From positions 1 to 12,725 of the forward strand of contig WRCR01000060.1 in assembly GCA_009783865.1 (NCBI GenBank): 12,725 nucleotides of DNA, given 5' to 3'. Shown here in pieces: positions 1 through 7,523 of the stretch. Source of the stretch: Planctomycetaceae bacterium. GTDB taxonomy: Bacteria > Planctomycetota > Planctomycetia > Pirellulales > Thermoguttaceae. The notes below the pieces were generated by a model, which made no database searches, was not told the DNA's origin, and saw only the letters and a list, made by a program, of their open reading frames with translations. Both the position numbers and the translations under genes were made by a program. The number at the start of each line of letters is the position of its first letter. The first letter of the stretch is position 1.

Positions 1-1701
1 GTACAACTTGACGGCTGTCGGCAAATTGCGTTTGAGAATTGCGAATTCGCTCACATCGGGGCAAATGCAGTCCGCTTCTTTCGGGGCTGTACCGATTGCC
101 GCTTCGTGAAAAATTATGTTCACGACCTCGGTGCCGGCGGAGTATATCTCGGACAAGCATGGGAATCCGACCACAGCACCTCGGGATTGACGGAACGGAA
201 TCTTGTCGAAAACAACATTATCCGCAACGGCGGACAATTTGACCTCGGCGGCATCGGCGTTTGGCTCGGACATACTTCGCACAACAAAGTTCTGCACAAC
301 GATATCAGCGAATTCTTTTATACCGGTGTCTCGGTCGGCTGGCAATGGGGCTATCAGCCGAGCCGCTCGAATCATAATGCGATTGAGTTCAATCACATAC
401 ATCATCTCGGACACTGGGTTTTGAGCGACATGGGCGGCGTGTACTCGCTTGGCGTTTCACCCGGCACAACGATTTCCAACAACGTAATGCACGACATTTA
501 CGCTTATTCTTACGGCGGCTGGGGACTTTATACCGATGAGGGTTCAACCGACATTGTATTGGAAAACAATCTCGTCTATCGGGTAAAGACCGGGACGTTT
601 CATCAGCATTACGGCAAGGAAAACAAAGTCCGCAACAACATTTTGGCGTACAGTTTGACCGACCAGATTCAGCGCAGCCGCATCGAGGAACACATTTCGT
701 TCTTCCTTGAGAACAACATCATTATTTGGGAAGAAGGCGTTTTGTTCGGACATCCTTGGACTAATGATTACTTGAGCCGCTGGGGTGATAAAAAGGTCGG
801 CATCAAGAACAATCTGTACTGGAATCCGAAGGCGGATTGGAATCACGCCTTTCCGGGCAAAGAGGGTCTCATCAGTTTCGACAAATGGAAAGAAATATCG
901 GGACACGATGAAGGTTCGCTCATTGCTGACCCGAAGTTCAAAGACCCGCGCAACGGCGATTTTACACTGCCGGATGATTCTCCTGCGTTCAAGGTTGGTT
1001 TCAAGCGTTTCGATTACAGCAAGGCAGGAGTGTTCGGTGATGCGGATTGGATTGCGCTGGCGAAAAACTACAATCATCCTGTGCGTCCCGTTGCACCGGA
1101 GAAGCCAAAGCCGGTGCCGTTCACTATGAACGATAACTTTGATACGCCGCGCACCAAGCCGGTTATGAAAGCGGAGATTCACGATGAAGACCGCAAGTTA
1201 ATTCGTCTCTCCGGCGATAGACCGTTTTCAGGCGGCAAGTGTTTGGAAATAGCGGATGCCAAGGATTTGAAGTTCGCCTATAATCCGCACATTGTTTTTA
1301 AGCCGAATTACAAGGAAGGCAAAGCGTCCATTAGTTTTGCGCTGCGGGTTCAGAAGAACAGCGGCACGCACATTGAATGGCGCAATGCGGACAATCCGTA
1401 CAAGATTGGTCCCAGTATTCGAGTTAATGGCGGCAAGTTTCTTGTTAAGGGAATTGAGCCGTTTGCATTTCCGTTGGATGAATGGGTAAAGTTTGAAACC
1501 AGTGCGGAACTCGGCGAAAACTCCAAAGGATTGTGGAATCTGAAGTTGACCTTTGCGGATGGAACGAAGAAGGAATTCAAGAATTTGCCGCCGGTTCATG
1601 AGGGCTGGAAGACGCTGGAATGGTTCGGGTTCTGCAATCTTTGCCAGAGCGATGAGAACTCTTCATTCTTTATCGATGATTTGGTGATAGAAAACAAATG
1701 A
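1..1701 (+). CDS. Right-handed parallel beta-helix repeat protein, 5' end outside window
   Basis: The frame is open from base 1 (it begins VQLDGCRQIAFENCEF) to the TGA at 1699-1701, so 566 C-terminal residues are seen and the start and any signal peptide lie upstream. The ATG at 106 is internal. Visible residues 1-250 carry short Asn-rich turns spaced like PbH1 beta-helix coils (ENNIIRNGG, VLENNLVYR, VRNNILAYS). The stretch GGWGLYTDEG then FHQHYGKEN is typical of a family I know from Planctomycetota, Verrucomicrobiota and Bacteroidota. Residues 280-310 (DPKFKDPRNGDFTLPDDSPA) are the usual end of the helix domain. From about 375 a second domain begins with NDNFDTP and ends WFGF...FFIDDLVIEN, which resembles a jelly-roll/concanavalin-like module. 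The family includes polysaccharide lyases and glycosidases, probably exported. The substrate cannot be told, and no catalytic residues were assigned. Confidence 0.88.
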   Translation, partial: VQLDGCRQIAFENCEFAHIGANAVRFFRGCTDCRFVKNYVHDLGAGGVYLGQAWESDHSTSGLTERNLVENNIIRNGGQFDLGGIGVWLGHTSHNKVLHNDISEFFYTGVSVGWQWGYQPSRSNHNAIEFNHIHHLGHWVLSDMGGVYSLGVSPGTTISNNVMHDIYAYSYGGWGLYTDEGSTDIVLENNLVYRVKTGTFHQHYGKENKVRNNILAYSLTDQIQRSRIEEHISFFLENNIIIWEEGVLFGHPWTNDYLSRWGDKKVGIKNNLYWNPKADWNHAFPGKEGLISFDKWKEISGHDEGSLIADPKFKDPRNGDFTLPDDSPAFKVGFKRFDYSKAGVFGDADWIALAKNYNHPVRPVAPEKPKPVPFTMNDNFDTPRTKPVMKAEIHDEDRKLIRLSGDRPFSGGKCLEIADAKDLKFAYNPHIVFKPNYKEGKASISFALRVQKNSGTHIEWRNADNPYKIGPSIRVNGGKFLVKGIEPFAFPLDEWVKFETSAELGENSKGLWNLKLTFADGTKKEFKNLPPVHEGWKTLEWFGFCNLCQSDENSSFFIDDLVIENK

Positions 1702-1872
1702 TAGGTTTTAAAAAGGCGGGGACTTTAGACCGCTGCCATTCCTATCGCGGTGGTGAAGTATTTGCCAAATGTGATACGTTGATTCAATCTTTCAGGTCTT
1801 GACGATTCGCCTATCCTGTCGCATAATACGGCATAGCGATAATCGTCCCCCTTTGAAGAAAATCAGAAACCG
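1702..1872. other. Intergenic gap of 171 nt holding the isomerase promoter
   Basis: No coding frame or RNA gene is seen here. The first 95 nt after the beta-helix stop contain short GC-rich complementary pieces but no stem followed by a T-run. The second half holds the promoter at 1799-1827 and an untranslated leader of about 39 nt. Confidence 0.5.
1799..1827 (+). promoter_or_regulatory. Sigma-70 promoter for the SIS isomerase gene
   Basis: TTGACG (1799-1804) is followed by exactly 17 nt and CATAAT (1822-1827). Each hexamer matches 5 of 6 consensus bases. The predicted transcript starts near 1834, giving a leader of about 39 nt before the ATG at 1873. This makes the isomerase gene a transcription unit separate from the beta-helix gene. 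Confidence 0.7.
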
Positions 1873-2466
1873 ATGATACCCAACCACTTTAACGATTACA
1901 ATTCTTACGTTCATGCAAAGATGAGCGGCACCGTTGTTACTTTGCTTGACGGAACTGTCATTCCACCTGACCAAGGTATCGAACTATGGATTCAGAAAAC
2001 GAAACAAGTCCGCGATGACTTCGACGGCATTCTGTATCTTATCGGAAACGGTGCCAGCGCAACGATTTCGGAACACTTCGCATTGGACGCTATGAAAGCC
2101 GGACGAATCAAGACCTGCGCTTGCAGTGAAGCCGCATATCTAACCGCTATCTGCAACGATATAGGTTCGGACGATTTATTCAGTTTCAAACTTGAGCGGT
2201 ATTTCACTGCCGATGATATGCTCGTTTCAATAAGCAGCAGCGGCAACTCCCCAAATGTTATAAAGGGCATCGAAACTGCCCGCAAAAAAGGAGGATTTAT
2301 TGTCACGCTCTCGGCAATGAAACCGGACAACAAGAGCCGCAAACTCGGCGATTTGAATTTCTACATTCCTGCCGAAACATACGGCACCGCAGAGGTCTGT
2401 CACGGTTCTTTAATGCACTGCTGGCTTGACGCTTTCCTTGACACTTACGGAAACGGAAGACGCTAA
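1873..2466 (+). CDS. SIS-domain phosphosugar isomerase, GmhA-like
   Basis: A 197-residue cytosolic protein made of one SIS (sugar isomerase) domain. Phosphosugar-binding loops are GNGASA (58-63) and SISSSGNSPN (119-128). SEHFALDAMKAGR and AYLTAICNDIG match the pattern of sedoheptulose-7-phosphate isomerase (GmhA), and so does the C-terminal TAEVCHGSLMH (172-182), where the family keeps catalytic Glu/His. The length is the usual GmhA length. GmhA makes D-glycero-D-manno-heptose 7-phosphate for lipopolysaccharide or glycoprotein heptose, but no other heptose gene is nearby, so the real substrate may be another ketose phosphate. The ATG at 1873 has only a weak purine stretch (GAAGAA, 1855-1860) as a possible ribosome site. 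The gene has its own promoter, and its stop overlaps the convergent cca stop. Confidence 0.85.
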   Translation: MIPNHFNDYNSYVHAKMSGTVVTLLDGTVIPPDQGIELWIQKTKQVRDDFDGILYLIGNGASATISEHFALDAMKAGRIKTCACSEAAYLTAICNDIGSDDLFSFKLERYFTADDMLVSISSSGNSPNVIKGIETARKKGGFIVTLSAMKPDNKSRKLGDLNFYIPAETYGTAEVCHGSLMHCWLDAFLDTYGNGRR

Positions 2467-3866
2467 TTACTGTCCCGTTGATGCCGTTCAAACCATAACA
2501 GCGCATGCTCTAAATCATAAAATTCGCCGTCTAACTGTGTTTCGTATGCATCGTTGAGAATCTTCCCCATTGCTTTGCCGGGTTTAATTCCCAGCGGCAA
2601 TAAATCACGCCCCTGCAAAATCATCTTCGGCGCGCTGTCCATAACGCCGAGACGCTCCGCAGCAGACGACCATTGAACAACCGTCTCTTCCCTGTCATCG
2701 GGACCGCCGCTGCCGCGACCGTCAGCCCGGCATAATGCCGCTAATATGCGAATCGATGCCTTCTTCAAACGCACCGACAACCGCCGGACTGCCGTTTCCG
2801 TGAGTTCCTCATAGAAAAACATGTGTTCCGGTACCAGCGGTACAACCCGTTCAACAATCCGCAGCGGCGGTTTCATTTTCAACAAGAATCGTTCCGTCAG
2901 TGCGGCACCGGCTTCAGCATGACCGTGCGAACTCCATCTGCCTTTCTCATTCAAGACCGTTTTTTCCGGCTTGCCGAAATCGTGGCACAATGCCGCAAAA
3001 AGCAGCACCGTCCTGTATTCATCGTCCAGTTGCATCTCATCGGCAATCTTCGCCGCTTCATCACAAACCCAGCAGGTATGCACGAAAACATCGCCTTCTG
3101 GATGCCAGTAAGGATTTTGCGGACAGCCGACCAACGCTTCAATTTCAGGAAAGCAGGAAAGCCAGCCGGTCTGCTTCAAAAGTTGCAGTCCTTTGCTTGG
3201 ATGTTTTCCTTTCGAAGTCCATTTTTTCCATTCGCCCCAAACACGTTCAGCGGAGAGCGTTTTGAACTCCGGCAAAACACGTTTACAAAGTTCAACGGTT
3301 TTCGGTTCCATATCAAAGCCGAATCTTGCGGCAAACTGCATGCCGCGTAAAACACGCAGCGGGTCTTCGCAAAATGCTTCGGTCGGAGCGCGGAGTATTC
3401 CCCGCTGTAAATCGCCGCAGCCGCCAAAGGGGTCGTAAATCGTACCGTCCAAACGCAAACCGATTGCGTTGATGGTAAAGTCCCGCCTTGCAAATGCTGC
3501 TTCAGGCACAAGATGAGGATTAGCGGAAACCTCGAATCCTTTGTGTCCGCTCCCGATTTTTGAGTCTGTTCTCGGCAGGTTAATGTCAATTTCGTTATCA
3601 ATTTTAATGACGGCAAAACTTTGTCCGACTAATCCAACGTGATGAAAATTCCGTCGCAAAATCATGGCAATTTCTTTATAGGTCAGACCATAGACCTCGA
3701 TGTCGATGTCTTTGTAATCGAAACGAGCCGCATTCCCGCCGGATTGCCTGTTCAGCAACAGGTCGCGGACAAACCCGCCGACGAAGAAACATTCTGCCGC
3801 TCCGTTGTCAAGCAGCAGCGTTAGAATCTTTTTTATCTTCGGTGGAATAGTAAAGGATATTTGCAT
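2463..3866 (-). CDS. cca: CCA tRNA nucleotidyltransferase with HD domain
   Basis: Adds or repairs the 3' CCA of tRNAs using CTP and ATP. Numbered from the ATG at 3866 the protein has 467 residues. The nucleotidyltransferase head holds VGGFVRD (29-35), the catalytic DID (53-55) and RRDFTINAIG (127-136). The neck follows with EDPLRVLRGMQFAARF (167-182), the nucleotide-selecting region of class II enzymes. A C-terminal HD domain (about 250-345) shows HPEGDVFVHT, CHDFGK with H295/D296, and SSHGHAEAGA; such domains often give phosphodiesterase or phosphatase activity. A TTG at 3899 would add 11 residues (RKQRQNHNYQ...) unlike the family, so the ATG at 3866 is preferred although no Shine-Dalgarno precedes it. 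The gene lies 93 nt after recR on the same strand with no clear promoter between, so co-transcription is likely. Its TAG stop overlaps the TAA of the convergent isomerase gene. Confidence 0.93.
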   Translation of the reverse strand: MQISFTIPPKIKKILTLLLDNGAAECFFVGGFVRDLLLNRQSGGNAARFDYKDIDIEVYGLTYKEIAMILRRNFHHVGLVGQSFAVIKIDNEIDINLPRTDSKIGSGHKGFEVSANPHLVPEAAFARRDFTINAIGLRLDGTIYDPFGGCGDLQRGILRAPTEAFCEDPLRVLRGMQFAARFGFDMEPKTVELCKRVLPEFKTLSAERVWGEWKKWTSKGKHPSKGLQLLKQTGWLSCFPEIEALVGCPQNPYWHPEGDVFVHTCWVCDEAAKIADEMQLDDEYRTVLLFAALCHDFGKPEKTVLNEKGRWSSHGHAEAGAALTERFLLKMKPPLRIVERVVPLVPEHMFFYEELTETAVRRLSVRLKKASIRILAALCRADGRGSGGPDDREETVVQWSSAAERLGVMDSAPKMILQGRDLLPLGIKPGKAMGKILNDAYETQLDGEFYDLEHALLWFERHQRDSN

Positions 3867-3959
3867 TTGATAATTGTGATTTTGTCGTTGCTTGCGCAAC
3901 GGCGCTCTGATTGAAAATCAATCATTTAATCAGCGTAATCAGTGGTTCAGAAAAACTCT

Positions 3960-4568
3960 CTAATCGTTTCTAACCGCTTGTCTTTCCAGCAGTGCGTCCG
4001 ACAGCATCTCCTTGTTAGCGTACTTCAAATCGTTGCCGGTAGTAATGCCGCGTGCAAGCCGGGTTATCTTGACCGGTATTCCTTCCAACTGGTTCATGAT
4101 GAACAGCGCAGTACCGTCTCCTTCAACAGTCGGATTGGTAGCCATTACAATTTCCTTGAATTGTCCTTTCTTGACACGGTGTACCAACGCTCCGATTGTC
4201 AACTGGTCTGGTCCGACTTGGTCGAGCGGTGCAATGCGTCCCAGCAAGACGTGATATAATCCGTTGTAAATGCCGGTTTGCTCCAGTGAAATCAAGTCCC
4301 GCGACTGTTCGACTACACACAAGAGCGCAGTATCCCGTCGGCTGTCTTTGCAAATATCGCAGGTATTTTCTTCGGCAAGATTATAGCATTCGCTGCAATA
4401 GCGGACTTTTTCTTTGACATTGCGGATTGCATCGGCAAGGGCAAGTGCCTTATCTTTATCGATTTTGAGCAAGTGATATGCGATTTGCTCTGCCGATTTT
4501 TTTCCTATGCCGGGAAGTTTTTCAAACTCCCGCATCATTCGAGTAACTGACTCGGTTAATTCCGTCAT
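3960..4568 (-). CDS. recR: Recombination mediator RecR
   Basis: Works with RecO and RecF to load RecA on gapped DNA in recombinational repair. The ATG at 4568 gives 202 residues, the usual RecR length (about 200), beginning MTELTESVTRMMREFEKLPG. Helix-hairpin-helix KLPGIGKKSAEQIAYHLL spans 17-34. A four-Cys zinc finger uses C58, C61, C70 and C73. The Toprim domain runs from about 81 (LLCVVEQSRDL) through GLYHVLLGRIAPLDQVGPDQL to ATNPTVEGDGTALF (143-156). The C-terminal TRLARGITTGNDLKYANKEM is also typical. An in-frame ATG at 4637 would add 23 residues that have no place in the family and would put the start inside the predicted -10 box. Unusually, dnaX and ybaB are not beside it; the neighbours are cca and sugar genes. 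It probably has its own promoter upstream. Confidence 0.96.
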   Translation of the reverse strand: MTELTESVTRMMREFEKLPGIGKKSAEQIAYHLLKIDKDKALALADAIRNVKEKVRYCSECYNLAEENTCDICKDSRRDTALLCVVEQSRDLISLEQTGIYNGLYHVLLGRIAPLDQVGPDQLTIGALVHRVKKGQFKEIVMATNPTVEGDGTALFIMNQLEGIPVKITRLARGITTGNDLKYANKEMLSDALLERQAVRND

Positions 4569-4635
4569 AAAAATCGTTTCTGGGATGATACATTTAGCCG
4601 GTACTCCGGCAGTTGATACCCCGGATATGGTACAC

Positions 4636-4663
4636 ATTCTACCACTTCCGGCGTGAAATGGAA
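4636..4663 (-). promoter_or_regulatory. Probable extended -10 promoter for recR
   Basis: On the - strand TAGAAT (4641-4636, 5 of 6 consensus) is directly preceded by TGG, an extended -10 element. The -35 region, TTCCAT at 4663-4658 with 16 nt spacing, is poor, as often in extended -10 promoters. The leader would be about 60 nt. Confidence 0.5.
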
Positions 4664-4689
4664 TATAGGATAATCCCCTTTTAACATTT

Positions 4690-4773
4690 AGTGGTGAGTA
4701 GCGAGTTTGATAACCGACGGAAATTCTAACACCCCCGCTAATGTTGGCAAGAGCAAAAAGTGCCAGACGGCAG
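4690..4773. repeat. Remnants of two dispersed repeat families in non-coding DNA
   Basis: AGTGGTGAGTAGCGAGT (4690-4706) matches 16 of 17 bases of the left arm of the palindrome inside the fusion gene (12246-12262). AGACGGC plus AG (4765-4773) matches the heptamer unit repeated at 9593-9620. The pieces stand 58 nt apart. Finding both families outside a gene suggests they are dispersed in the genome and are not parts specific to the fusion protein. Confidence 0.5.
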
Positions 4774-4812
4774 TTTAGCGAGCGGTTTATAAGACCGCCG
4801 ATTATTTAACTG

Positions 4813-5856
4813 TTACGAAGAAACCAACACTACCCGCAATGCTTCGCCGCTCTGCATTAACTCAAACGCTTTTTCGATTTGTTCCAGCGGCAGTTGATGC
4901 GAAGCAATTTGAGCGGCGGGAATCTTCTTCGACGCTATCAACTCGACCGCTTTCTGAACATGTTCCGGCGTTGAATCACTCGAACCGATAACACGAATCT
5001 CACCGTAATGAATCAATCTGCTGTCAACAGTCAAAGAACTCTTACCGGCAGGCAGCGAAGCAAACAAACAAACCGTTCCGCGCTTGCGGACCAGCGACAA
5101 CGCCTGTTCCTGCGGCAGTGCAGCCGGTGCCGCAACTATAACGACATCAGCACCGATGCCGCCGGTCTCTTGCTTGACAATTTCCGAAACGTCTTCATTA
5201 TCAGGATTGATTATCCGGTCGATGTCAAACTGCCGCGCTTGTTTTCGCCGCAATTCGTTCAATTCGGTAAGCAGAATTTTCGATGCCCCAAAAGCGCGGG
5301 CAGCAACGGCGTTGAGCAGTCCCATCGGACCTGCGCCCATTACAAGCACCGTATCGCCATCTTGGATATTACACTGCTGAACGGAATTGACAGCGCAACT
5401 CAACGGTTCCGATAGTGCTGCCCACGCAGCTGGTACCTCATTCGGTACTTTGACAGCGTGACCGCCTTCAAGTGCAATAGCGGGAATTGAAATATACTCC
5501 GCCATACCGCCGGAATATGCAAAGCCAATCGGAGTAAGATTAGCGCAGAGATTTCGCAGATTATTTCGGCAGTAATAACATTGCCCGCACGAAATGCTTG
5601 TTGCCATCACGATTCGGTCGCCGATTTTCCAATCGCCTTTTGTGGTCGGACATATTTCTTCGATGAGACCGGTGAATTCGTGTCCTATTATACACGGGGC
5701 TTTAATCCGCGGATTACCGTGAAGTTTGCTTTTCAAGTCGGTGCCGCAAACGGCGCAGGCATCGACCTTGACGAGAATTTCTCCTGCACCGCAAACGGGT
5801 TTCGGAACATCTTCATAACGAATATCGCCGGGAGCGTAATAAACGATTGATTTCAT
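4813..5856 (-). CDS. Zinc-dependent alcohol/polyol dehydrogenase, MDR family
   Basis: A 347-residue medium-chain dehydrogenase resembling sorbitol, threonine and galactitol-phosphate dehydrogenases. The catalytic zinc site is C37 (AVCGTD), H59/E60 (IIGHEFTG) and E150 (SEPLSC). The structural zinc is bound by C90, C93, C96 and C104 (SCGQCYYCRNNLRNLC). The nucleotide-binding loop is GAGPMG (174-179); E198 at the end of the next strand suggests NAD over NADP. The ATG at 5856 overlaps the TGA of the kinase gene as ATGA, so translation is probably coupled; GGAAAG 10 nt upstream could serve as ribosome site. A TTG at 5874 would add six residues and is less likely. The substrate is not shown. Being paired with a ketose-type kinase suggests that it oxidises a polyol or aldonate to a keto-sugar that the kinase then phosphorylates; this is inference. 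Confidence 0.88.
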   Translation of the reverse strand: MKSIVYYAPGDIRYEDVPKPVCGAGEILVKVDACAVCGTDLKSKLHGNPRIKAPCIIGHEFTGLIEEICPTTKGDWKIGDRIVMATSISCGQCYYCRNNLRNLCANLTPIGFAYSGGMAEYISIPAIALEGGHAVKVPNEVPAAWAALSEPLSCAVNSVQQCNIQDGDTVLVMGAGPMGLLNAVAARAFGASKILLTELNELRRKQARQFDIDRIINPDNEDVSEIVKQETGGIGADVVIVAAPAALPQEQALSLVRKRGTVCLFASLPAGKSSLTVDSRLIHYGEIRVIGSSDSTPEHVQKAVELIASKKIPAAQIASHQLPLEQIEKAFELMQSGEALRVVLVSS

Positions 5857-7379
5857 TGTGCTAATTCTTTCCAAGCCGGTTTAAAAACTTCGAGCAGTTT
5901 AATATAACGCTGATATTTCTGTTCATAAATTTCCGCAAACTCAGGATTCGGTTCATAACGGCGGCTGATTTTCACCATCGCTTTGCAGGCATCTTCGTAA
6001 GACGGATATTCACCGGCTGCAACCGCCCCGCAAATTGCCGCGCCGAGACAACCGAGTTCTGTGCCGTCAGGAATCTCAACCGGTATCTGCAAAATGTCTG
6101 CAAACATATGTGACCAAACATCGCTGTTTGTTGCGCCGCCTGTTAACCGGATTGTTTCCGGCTTCTTGCAGAAACGGCGAAGACGTTCATAATGCCAGCG
6201 GTGTCCGAAAACGATGCCTTCAAATACCGCCCGCAGAACATGAGAACGGCTGTGCCGCCCGTCTATGCCGAATAAACACGCCTTCGCATCTAAGTCCACC
6301 GGATTACCGAAAAGAAACGGCAGAAAAATAATACCGGTATCATTCGGTTTTGTTTCGCTGACCAATCCGCTACAATACTCGTAGATGTTTGAAGGAACAA
6401 GTTCCTTCGCCAATAATTTTTCATCCGCTTGAAAGAATTGCGAAACGAACCATTCAAAGTTGGAAGCGGAAGTTGCGCTGCCTTCGAGCATCAAATAATA
6501 ACCGTCAATGCTGTAACAACTCGTCATAAACATATCGCGGTCAACGACCGGCGTTTTCGAGACAAATTGATTATTTCCCCAAGTCCCGGCAACCATGCAG
6601 AATTGTCTTTCGTCGAACATGCCGACAGCGAGTCCGCAAGCGTCAATGTCGAACATTCCGCCTGCTACCGGTGTTCCTTCGGCAAGACCGGTTAGTAGCG
6701 CCGCTTCTGCCGTTATCTTTCCGCAAATGTCTGCCGATTTTTTCAACGGCGGCATAATATGTTTCCAATCGAGAAGTCCCCACGTTTCAAGCACTTCGTC
6801 ATCGTATTGTGCATTTCCGACATCAATCAAACTGGTGCCGGACATGTCGGACAATTCCATAAATGCTTCACCGGTCAGCCGATAGCGGATATAGTCCTTG
6901 ACCATGAAAAGATATTGCACCTTTGCCATCGTTTCCGGTTCGTTATCGATGAGCCAGCGGAGCAATGCATTCGGCTGCGCTGCCCAGAGCGACTGCATCG
7001 TTTTCGGCAAAATCTTTGCGAGAACATCCTGTTGCGTCCATTCTTCGATATATTTTCGCGCCCGGTTATCCGAAGAGATAATGCCGTTGCGAACCGGCTG
7101 TCCTTTTTTGCCGCTGAGATAAAGTCCGTTGCCGTGACCGGTGCAGGTTATTGAAGCGATTTGTATCGGGTCGATTTTCGATTTAGCGAGTACTTCGCTG
7201 CAAACTTCGCAGCAGTTTCGCCAGAGTTCGTTCATGTCGTTTTCTGTCCAGCCGGGGTGCAGATAGATATGTTCATTTTTTCGGGCGGCAGCGGCGATTT
7301 CCCTACCGTCAGAATCGAAAATTCCCGCCTTGACCATTGTCGAACCGCAATCGATACCGATGAAATAGTGCTGCGTCAT
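5853..7379 (-). CDS. FGGY-family carbohydrate kinase, LyxK (L-xylulose kinase)-like
   Basis: An ATP-dependent sugar kinase of 508 residues from the ATG at 7379, the normal length for the FGGY family. The first ATPase fold opens with YFIGIDCGSTMVKAGIFD (5-22), D10 being the phosphate-loop aspartate. GGMFDIDACG (240-249) puts the expected catalytic base at D244. The C-terminal fold contains RLTGGATNSDVWSHM (411-425). HPGWTENDMNELW, ISSDNRA and FMVKDYIRYRLTG recall E. coli LyxK, which acts on L-xylulose and 3-keto-L-gulonate. Xylulose, erythritol and other ketose kinases share the fold, so the substrate is open. A TTG at 7424 would add 15 residues (TQSIQQKITQYLNL) and is rejected. No Shine-Dalgarno precedes the ATG. 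It is the first gene of an operon with the dehydrogenase, read from a strong promoter 60 nt upstream. Confidence 0.9.
   Translation of the reverse strand: MTQHYFIGIDCGSTMVKAGIFDSDGREIAAAARKNEHIYLHPGWTENDMNELWRNCCEVCSEVLAKSKIDPIQIASITCTGHGNGLYLSGKKGQPVRNGIISSDNRARKYIEEWTQQDVLAKILPKTMQSLWAAQPNALLRWLIDNEPETMAKVQYLFMVKDYIRYRLTGEAFMELSDMSGTSLIDVGNAQYDDEVLETWGLLDWKHIMPPLKKSADICGKITAEAALLTGLAEGTPVAGGMFDIDACGLAVGMFDERQFCMVAGTWGNNQFVSKTPVVDRDMFMTSCYSIDGYYLMLEGSATSASNFEWFVSQFFQADEKLLAKELVPSNIYEYCSGLVSETKPNDTGIIFLPFLFGNPVDLDAKACLFGIDGRHSRSHVLRAVFEGIVFGHRWHYERLRRFCKKPETIRLTGGATNSDVWSHMFADILQIPVEIPDGTELGCLGAAICGAVAAGEYPSYEDACKAMVKISRRYEPNPEFAEIYEQKYQRYIKLLEVFKPAWKELAQ
5867..5872 (-). promoter_or_regulatory. 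Probable ribosome binding site of the dehydrogenase gene
   Basis: GGAAAG on the - strand lies 10 nt before the ATG at 5856, inside the last codons of the kinase. It supports the ATG choice over the TTG at 5874, which would lie upstream of it. Confidence 0.4.
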
Positions 7380-7437
7380 TAGGTTTAGGTACTGTGTTAT
7401 TTTTTGTTGAATAGATTGAGTCAAGCGTCAGACGGGT

Positions 7438-7466
7438 ATTATAGAGCAACGTAAGAGAAACGTCAA
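7438..7466 (-). promoter_or_regulatory. Strong sigma-70 promoter of the kinase-dehydrogenase operon
   Basis: On the - strand TTGACG (7466-7461), 17 nt, then a perfect TATAAT (7443-7438). Transcription should begin near 7431, leaving a leader of about 52 nt before the kinase ATG. The promoter stands back to back with that of the divergent gene at 7524. Confidence 0.8.
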
Positions 7467-7470
7467 CAAT

Positions 7471-7479
7471 GCGTTACGC
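7471..7479. promoter_or_regulatory. Short palindrome between divergent promoters, possible operator
   Basis: GCGTTACGC is a perfect inverted repeat of 4 bp around one base. It lies 4 nt upstream of the -35 box of the leftward promoter and 7 nt upstream of the weak -35 of the rightward one. The position would suit a regulator acting on both units, but the match is short enough to occur by chance. Confidence 0.2.
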
Positions 7480-7486
7480 TGATGTA

Positions 7487-7515
7487 TTCCATCTCTCGCC
7501 GAAACAGGGTATAAT
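7487..7515 (+). promoter_or_regulatory. Promoter of the two-gene modification operon, probably leaderless
   Basis: A perfect TATAAT lies at 7510-7515. The -35 position at 17 nt spacing (7487-7492, TTCCAT) matches the consensus poorly. The expected start point, about 7 nt past the -10, falls at 7521-7523, directly before the ATG at 7524, so the mRNA would have almost no leader. No other -10 of this quality is seen in the gap. Confidence 0.6.
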
Positions 7516-7523
7516 TGCATGCT

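Larger units (their letters stand above)
4569..4812. other. Intergenic gap of 244 nt with repeat remnants and the recR promoter
   Basis: No gene is seen. On the - strand it carries the recR leader and promoter (4636-4663). The remaining part (4690-4800) holds a piece of the GAGTAGCGAGT repeat family (4690-4706), one AGACGGC heptamer (4765-4771) and a short stem (4782-4798) just past the dehydrogenase stop that has no T-run. It looks like degraded repeat DNA. Confidence 0.5.

Noticed and set aside
544..1182. 212-residue open frame antisense to the beta-helix gene
   Set aside because: It is a shadow of the real gene on the other strand: the + frame shows family motifs through the whole stretch, whereas this frame has no recognisable motif or ribosome site.
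2823..3350. 175-residue open frame antisense to cca
   Set aside because: The cca protein has conserved motifs over the whole interval. The antisense frame has low-complexity, Arg/Phe-rich content and no start signal.
3908..3924. Hairpin TGATTGAAAATCAATCA between recR and cca
   Set aside because: A 7-bp stem but AT-rich and without a T-run on either side. It may be chance, and it does not show that the two genes are separate transcription units.
4782..4798. Short stem (GCGGT/ACCGC) about 15 nt past the dehydrogenase stop, a possible terminator
   Set aside because: Only 5 bp of stem, and on the - strand it is followed by TCGCTAAACTG, not a T-run. An intrinsic terminator is not supported.
7380..7424. 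Extended kinase N-terminus from the TTG at 7424
   Set aside because: The 15 added residues are polar and unlike the family, and would use the leader between promoter and ATG. The ATG at 7379 begins directly before the conserved IGIDCGST strand.
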